Shown here: piece by piece, positions 59,981 through 64,000 of the stretch | How the letters are laid out: the number at the start of each line of letters is the position of its first letter | How positions within the stretch are numbered: position 1 is the first letter of the stretch | Assembly (NCBI RefSeq): GCF_009900715.1 | Contig: NZ_JAAAJC010000003.1 | Location: forward strand, 62,001-126,000 | DNA: 64,000 nucleotides | Direction: 5' to 3' | Source: Halococcus salsus | GTDB taxonomy: Archaea > Halobacteriota > Halobacteria > Halobacteriales > Halococcaceae | Notes under the pieces: generated by a model | Database searches by the model: none | What the model was told of the DNA's origin: nothing | What the model saw: only the letters and a program-made list of their open reading frames with translations | Translations under genes and position numbers: made by a program

Positions 59981-61360
59981 ATGATCGGCATCGTCGGCGG
60001 CGGCATCGCGGGGCTCGCCGCGGCCTATCGGCTCCAGCGGGCGGGCCACGAGGTGCGCGTGTTCGAGGCGAGCGAGGACGTCGGCGGTCTCGCCGCGACC
60101 TACGAGACCCGGGGCGACCGGATCGAGGCGTTCTACCACCACCTCTCGAAGTCGGAGGAGACCATCGTCGAACTCGCCGAGGAGCTTGGCCTCGGCGACG
60201 CGGTCGAGTGGCGGCTGGGCAAGAACGCCTACTACGTCGATGGTACGGTGCACCCGATGGACACCCCCTGGGAGATCCTCGCCTATCCCCACCTCAGCCT
60301 CTACGACACGTTCCGGCTCGGGATGCTCACGCTCGACATCGACGTTCGTGGGGGCGTTCCGAAGTTCGACAGCTACGAGAGTCTTCAAGATTACGAGGAC
60401 GTCCCCATCACGGAGTTCCTGCTCGACCACACCACTCGGGGGGTCTACGAGAACTTCTTCGAACCCCTGCTCGACGCGAAGTTCGGCTCGCGACGCGACG
60501 ACGTGAGCGCGGCGTGGCTGCTCGGACGGATCAAGTTCCGCGGCGAGCGCGACCTCCTGCGGGGCGAGTTCCTGGGCTACTTCGAGGGGGGCTTTCATCG
60601 GCTCGTCGACGCGCTGGTCGCCGCCGTCGGGCGCGGGAACGTCGAGACGAACGCGCGCGTCACGGACCTCGCCATCGAGGACGGCGCGGTCGAGTCGTTG
60701 ACGGCCGAAACGGGCGCGGGTACCGAGACCCACGCCGTCGACGACGTCGTGGTGGCGGCGATGCCCAACGTACTAGAGGACCTCACGGGCTACACCTGCG
60801 ACATCGACTTCCAGGGCACCGTCTGTTCGGTGCTCTCGCTCTCGGAGCCGGTGATGGACACCTACTGGCTCAACATCGCCGACGAGGCACCCTTCGGCGC
60901 GCTGATCGAGCACACCAACTTCGTCCCGCCGGCGCGCTACGGCGACGAACACCTCCTCTATGCCGTGAGCTACGTCCAGGACCCCGAGGAGCCCATCTGG
61001 CGGATGGACGACGCGGCGGTCGAGGAGACCTGGCTGATGGGCATCGAGGACCTCTTCCCGGACTTCGACCGGGAGTCGGTGAACTGGGTGAAGACCGCGC
61101 GAAACCCCCGAACCGCACCGGTCTACGAGCGCGGCTACCTCGACATGGTCGTGCCCTACGACCTCGGGAGCGCGGTCGCGGAGGGGGTCTACTACGCCGG
61201 GATGGCGAGCCGGGCGCAGTACCCCGAACGCAGCCTCAACGGCGGGATCCTCGCCGGCTTCGCCTGTGCCGACCGGATCGCCGAGACCGACGAACCCGGT
61301 CCCCGACCGCGGACGAGCGGCGAGGTCGGGGCGGTCGGTGACGGCGACGGCGGTCGATAA
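59981..61360 (+). CDS. FAD-dependent oxidoreductase (amine oxidase/UDP-galactopyranose mutase-like)
   Basis: A 459-residue flavoprotein with a GIVGGGIAGLAAAYRLQRAG start, the second FAD segment VRVFEASEDVGGLAATYE, and a C-terminal GVYYAGMASRAQYPERSLNG followed by G near residues 400-425. The central region has PFGALIEHTNFVPPARYGDE and ESVNWVKTARNPRTAPVYE. It belongs to the protoporphyrinogen-oxidase/amine-oxidase/UDP-galactopyranose-mutase-like group often found near glycan genes, but this one sits beside hydrolase and protease genes. Substrate unknown. ATG 59981. Confidence 0.88.
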   Translation: MIGIVGGGIAGLAAAYRLQRAGHEVRVFEASEDVGGLAATYETRGDRIEAFYHHLSKSEETIVELAEELGLGDAVEWRLGKNAYYVDGTVHPMDTPWEILAYPHLSLYDTFRLGMLTLDIDVRGGVPKFDSYESLQDYEDVPITEFLLDHTTRGVYENFFEPLLDAKFGSRRDDVSAAWLLGRIKFRGERDLLRGEFLGYFEGGFHRLVDALVAAVGRGNVETNARVTDLAIEDGAVESLTAETGAGTETHAVDDVVVAAMPNVLEDLTGYTCDIDFQGTVCSVLSLSEPVMDTYWLNIADEAPFGALIEHTNFVPPARYGDEHLLYAVSYVQDPEEPIWRMDDAAVEETWLMGIEDLFPDFDRESVNWVKTARNPRTAPVYERGYLDMVVPYDLGSAVAEGVYYAGMASRAQYPERSLNGGILAGFACADRIAETDEPGPRPRTSGEVGAVGDGDGGR

Positions 61361-61376
61361 CTGGTCGCGGACCGGC

Positions 61377-61817
61377 TCAGTGGATGTCGAGTTCGCCCTC
61401 GTCGTCCGTCGGCTCGGCGTCCCACTGGAGCGTGAACGCGACGGTTTCGTGGCTGCCGGATTCGAGCATACCGGCCGTGGAGTCGACGGCGACCTCGAAC
61501 TGGATCGTCTCGGGTGGGGTGACCGTCGCGCTGTCGTTGCCGAGCGTGAACGTCACGCGCTCGCTGGAGCCGCCCGGTTCCGTCCGGTCACGCTGAGCGG
61601 TCCCGTCCACCTCGTCCGTCGCGGCCGTCGTCTCCGACCCCGAGGACTCCGTGTCGTCCCCGCTCGTCCGTGTTGCGTTCTCCTCGGTCGTCCGTGTGGC
61701 GTCGTCACCCGTCGTCCGTGCCGCGTCGTCAGTACCACCGAGTTTGTCGGCGAACCGGTGGAGATACGTCGCGACGTCCGCCCGGCTCATCTCGCGTTCG
61801 GTCTTGATGTCCGCCAT
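61377..61817 (-). CDS. Amphi-Trp domain protein with Thr/Asp-rich linker
   Basis: A 146-residue protein. MADIKTEREMSRADVATYLH resembles the N-terminus of small amphi-Trp-domain proteins; the C-terminal half contains VTFTLGNDSATVTPPETIQF and VDSTAGMLESGSHETVAFTL then QW, the amphi-Trp signature. Between them (about 30-75) is a Thr/Asp/Ser-rich linker with imperfect repeats DDAARTTG, DDATRTTE, ENATRTSG. The linker would be disordered and acidic. Same strand and 121 bases downstream of a Bat-type regulator gene, with a promoter carrying a direct repeat between the two. Confidence 0.78.
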   Translation of the reverse strand: MADIKTEREMSRADVATYLHRFADKLGGTDDAARTTGDDATRTTEENATRTSGDDTESSGSETTAATDEVDGTAQRDRTEPGGSSERVTFTLGNDSATVTPPETIQFEVAVDSTAGMLESGSHETVAFTLQWDAEPTDDEGELDIH

Positions 61818-61874
61818 GGCACCCCTCCGGGTATCACCGACGTAGCCGCTCCCCGCGCGCTCGCCTGGGGTTTA

Positions 61875-61915
61875 TACTCCACTGGGTCCCTACCGCCCCC
61901 TACTCCACTGGGTCC
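61875..61915. repeat. 15-bp direct repeat at the amphi-Trp promoter
   Basis: tactccactgggtcc occurs at 61875-61889 and again at 61901-61915, 26 bases apart. The first copy overlaps a minus-strand TATA-like element (ttataaa region at 61868-61878, GAGTATAAACC on that strand). It could be an operator for the adjacent Bat-type regulator. Confidence 0.5.
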
Positions 61916-61938
61916 GCACCGTACCCGCCTCGCCGGCC

Positions 61939-62601
61939 TCAATCCTCCTCGTCGAGCGAGCCCCACCCCAGCGCGTTCCGAACGAAGTTGCGGTGGCCCC
62001 GACGGAGGCGTTCGGAGACCGACTGATACGAGATCCCGAACTCCTCGGCGAGCCCCTGGAGGTCGATCCCACGGGGGATGTCGTAGTAGCCGAGTTCGAG
62101 CGCCGTGACGAGCGTCACGTACTGGCTCTCGGTGAGACCGAAACGACCATGGCGGGTGCTGTCGAGTTCGTAGACCTGTTTGAGGTCGATGGAGAAGTCG
62201 GATGCTTCACAGAACTCGTGGGTGGTCGCGAGCGAGTCCCGCGTCGGGAACAGCACGCGGAACCGCCATCGACCGTCGCCGCCGCGGGCGTTGAGCACCG
62301 TCGCCTCCTCTTCGACGAGGATGTGGATCAACACTCGGATCCGGTAGGTCCACGTCATTCGATAGAGGAACTCCCCGTCCAGTTCCTCCAACAGCGTGAC
62401 GTCCTCGACGCTCGGGTCGTTTTCCAGCGCGTCCGAGAGGGCCGGAAGGTCGTCACACCGTACCCAGAGGTACGGGATCGCGTTGTTCCGATTGCGTGCG
62501 ACCACCTGCACCACCTCGAAACGGGCGTCCGGCAGCGCATCGAGGGTCTCCCACAACGCGAACTCGTCGGCGGGGAGTTCGAGTTCCGCGATCGTCGTCA
62601 T
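61939..62601 (-). CDS. Bat-type helix-turn-helix regulator (second copy)
   Basis: A 220-residue regulator. The N-terminal part (about 1-150) is a sensing-like domain with DARFEVVQVVARNRNNAIPYLW and VLIHILVEEEATVLNARGGDG. The HTH_10 domain is C-terminal: FGLTESQYVTLVTALELGYY and LQGLAEEFGISYQSVSERLRR (about 152-200). Its ATG at 62601 has a minus-strand TATA-like AATTATACG (62626-62634) 25-33 bases upstream. The amphi-Trp gene lies downstream. Confidence 0.87.
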   Translation of the reverse strand: MTTIAELELPADEFALWETLDALPDARFEVVQVVARNRNNAIPYLWVRCDDLPALSDALENDPSVEDVTLLEELDGEFLYRMTWTYRIRVLIHILVEEEATVLNARGGDGRWRFRVLFPTRDSLATTHEFCEASDFSIDLKQVYELDSTRHGRFGLTESQYVTLVTALELGYYDIPRGIDLQGLAEEFGISYQSVSERLRRGHRNFVRNALGWGSLDEED

Positions 62602-62836
62602 ACCTCGTCGACGGCGGACGCCGACGTATAATTTCCCCGCGCGATGTTGGACGGCCGTCGGCCGCGCGCTCCGTTCGACCCCGAGCCTGTATCTTCAGGC
62701 ACATCGGGTTCGTCGGCGGATATCCACGGATAGGACCTGTATGTCCAACGTCCGTCCTTATCGTTCGTGATGGTGTATTCGCTGGTGTTGGGCGCTCACG
62801 TCGACGGTATCGCCGTGAGCGACCGGCGAGACAACT
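62602..62836. other. Divergent promoter region
   Basis: 235 bases separate the Bat-type regulator and the MscS-like gene. A minus-strand TATA-like box is at 62626-62634. Upstream of the MscS-like gene no obvious TATA box is seen within 35 bases of its ATG (62837). The cgacgtataattt region and AT content are otherwise unremarkable. Confidence 0.4.
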
Positions 62837-63880
62837 ATGAAATACTCGTACACGGTCAACGACGGTATCGTTCTCCAGCAGGTCCCCCAGTACCTCCAGG
62901 ACACGGTCGCGAACATCATCGGGGCGCTCCCCGCGATCGTCGCCGCGATAGTCATCCTGGTCATCGGGCTCGTCGTCGGACGTGTCCTCGGCGGCGTGGT
63001 CGAGCGGGTCGTCAGGCGGGTCAACCCCGGCCAGTACGTTCAGGGAACCCCGCTCGCCCGGCGTGACGTCGACGGCGACATCGCGCAAGCGCTCGGCGAC
63101 CTCGTGAAGTACATCGTCTACTTCCTCGCGCTCCTGCTCGCGCTCGACCAGGTCAACCTCCCGATCCCCGGCGACGTGCTCTCGGACATCACCACCGCCG
63201 GGCTCCGCGTGGTCGTCGCGGCGGCCATCCTGGTCGCCGGGTTCGCGGTCGGCCGGTTCGTCGGGAGCGTCGTCACGGGTATCGTCGACGGGTTCGGCTT
63301 CGACAGCTACCTCCGCGGGACGCCGCTGGCCTCGGTCACGAATTCGGTCGGCGGCGTCGGGCGGGCGGTCGGCGTGGTCGTCGAACTCCTGGTCTACTAC
63401 TTCGCGGTGGTCGCCGCGGTCGACGCGCTCGAGTTCCCGGCGCTCGCGCGCCCCCTGAGCGCGTTCGTCGGTCAACTCCCGTTCATCGTCGCGGGGCTGC
63501 TCGTCCTCGTCGTGGGGATCTACCTCGCCGACGTGATCGGCGACTTCGTCGCTGGCATCGATCGGAGCCGGGCGACCGACATCGTCGGGCTGGTCGTCCA
63601 GCTGTTCGTCTACTACGTCGTCATCGTGTTCGCGCTCGACACCGCGGGCTTCGACACCACGGTGCTCCTCACCCTGTTCAACACGGTCGTGATCGCGTTC
63701 TTCGGGGCGCTCGGTATCGCGCTCGCGCTCGCGGTCGGCATCGGCGTCGGCTGGGGCAGCAAGGACTACGTTGCCGAGAACATCGACGACTGGATGCGGC
63801 GCGCACGCGGTAGCGCCGCCGACCTCGCCGAGGAGGACTCGGGGAGCGACGAGGGGTTCGACTCGCCACCGAGCGACTGA
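62837..63880 (+). CDS. MscS-like multi-spanning membrane protein
   Basis: A 347-residue membrane protein with at least seven hydrophobic segments, including PAIVAAIVILVIGLVVGRVL and LALAVGIGVGWGSKDYVAEN (Gly-rich pore-like helix with conserved GWGSKD). Two halves repeat the AALVGGRFVxxxV-type pattern. Relatives are annotated mechanosensitive-channel MscS-like TM-repeat proteins or conserved membrane proteins; the soluble beta domain of MscS is missing. The acidic C-terminal tail ends DSPPSD. Probably an ion-conducting or osmotic-stress channel homologue. Confidence 0.8.
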   Translation: MKYSYTVNDGIVLQQVPQYLQDTVANIIGALPAIVAAIVILVIGLVVGRVLGGVVERVVRRVNPGQYVQGTPLARRDVDGDIAQALGDLVKYIVYFLALLLALDQVNLPIPGDVLSDITTAGLRVVVAAAILVAGFAVGRFVGSVVTGIVDGFGFDSYLRGTPLASVTNSVGGVGRAVGVVVELLVYYFAVVAAVDALEFPALARPLSAFVGQLPFIVAGLLVLVVGIYLADVIGDFVAGIDRSRATDIVGLVVQLFVYYVVIVFALDTAGFDTTVLLTLFNTVVIAFFGALGIALALAVGIGVGWGSKDYVAENIDDWMRRARGSAADLAEEDSGSDEGFDSPPSD

Positions 63881-63939
63881 ATCGTCGTCCCTGTATCGAC
63901 GCACAACGACTTTTTACGGTCTCCCGACCTTCGCGTGAC

Positions 63940-64000
63940 ATGGCCACCACCCTCCTCGGTGACTACGACCGCTCGCGGATCCCGATGTGGATCGCGGCGG
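63940..64000 (+). CDS. Unidentified protein, 3' part cut by window end
   Basis: ATG at 63940 opens a frame of 20 codons to the window end, MATTLLGDYDRSRIPMWIAA. The late hydrophobic residues suggest a start of a membrane helix. A TATA-like tttttacgg at 63911-63919 is about 25 bases upstream, supporting a leaderless gene. Nothing more can be said. Confidence 0.5.
   Translation, partial: MATTLLGDYDRSRIPMWIAA

Noticed and set aside
1..64000. CRISPR array, rRNA, tRNA, prophage or replication origin
   Set aside because: No spaced identical repeats, no rRNA-like or complete tRNA-like sequence, no integrase, capsid or Orc1/Cdc6 gene found on reading both strands.

Overview
This 64 kb window is chromosomal DNA from an extremely halophilic archaeon (class Halobacteria). 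The evidence is high GC, strongly acidic predicted proteins, many starts at or near a TATA-like box with little room for a leader, and archaeal core genes: ribosomal protein S8e, a 129-residue plant-type [2Fe-2S] ferredoxin with the halophilic acidic insert, methenyl-tetrahydromethanopterin cyclohydrolase, split GMP synthase, and Bat-type HTH regulators. The genus cannot be fixed from the sequence. I found no rRNA, tRNA, CRISPR array, replication origin, insertion sequence or prophage.

Layout. 1-3.2 kb: partial GRAM/PH-like gene coupled to a cobalamin/iron-type binding protein, then small haloarchaeal conserved proteins. 3.4-9 kb: aconitase divergent from dUTPase; a 413-bp gap holding a DtxR-like palindrome; a cupin gene followed by a methyltransferase whose N-terminus appears frameshifted; PspA divergent from an alpha/beta hydrolase over one shared TATA. 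9-13.4 kb: ABC-2 exporter, MFS carrier, AzlC/AzlD exporter. 13.4-16.9 kb: tightly overlapping operon pyrG-guaAb-NUDIX-small protein. 16.9-22 kb: metallo-hydrolase, aldo/keto reductase, cupin, MoaB/MogA, acetolactate synthase-like enzyme. 22-27.3 kb: PrpD-like protein and a 2-oxoacid dehydrogenase operon (E1alpha, E1beta, E2) with no E3. 27.4-31.6 kb: YigZ/IMPACT and ACT-domain genes, hisA-hisB, ferredoxin, a Tat lipoprotein. 31.6-37.5 kb: aldo/keto reductase, hemL, an Amt ammonium transporter fused to a PII domain, and hemB.

37.6-43.4 kb: DedA-like protein, a membrane-anchored HdrD-like Fe-S reductase, the biotin importer bioY-ecfA-ecfT under a perfect inverted repeat resembling a BirA operator, and a divergent acidic helix-turn-helix protein. 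43.7-49.2 kb: S8e, DUF2240, HAD phosphatases, pyrF, J-domain protein, phosphoglycolate phosphatase, Bat-type regulator. 49.3-55.2 kb: SDR, cupin, Tat-secreted protein, GTPBP1-like GTPase, TMTC-like membrane protein. 55.2-64 kb: HAD hydrolase, mch coupled to an uncharacterised gene, HtpX protease, alpha/beta hydrolase, FAD oxidoreductase, an amphi-Trp protein, another Bat-type regulator and an MscS-like membrane protein; a last gene is cut by the window end.

The window is mainly core metabolism: tetrapyrrole (hemL, hemB), pyrimidine and purine nucleotides (pyrG, guaAb, pyrF, dut), histidine (hisA, hisB), central carbon (aconitase, E1/E2), nitrogen uptake (amt-PII) and biotin uptake. The most informative non-coding signals are the bio operator, the DtxR-like box, and a roughly 290-bp repeat present in opposite orientations between two convergent gene pairs.
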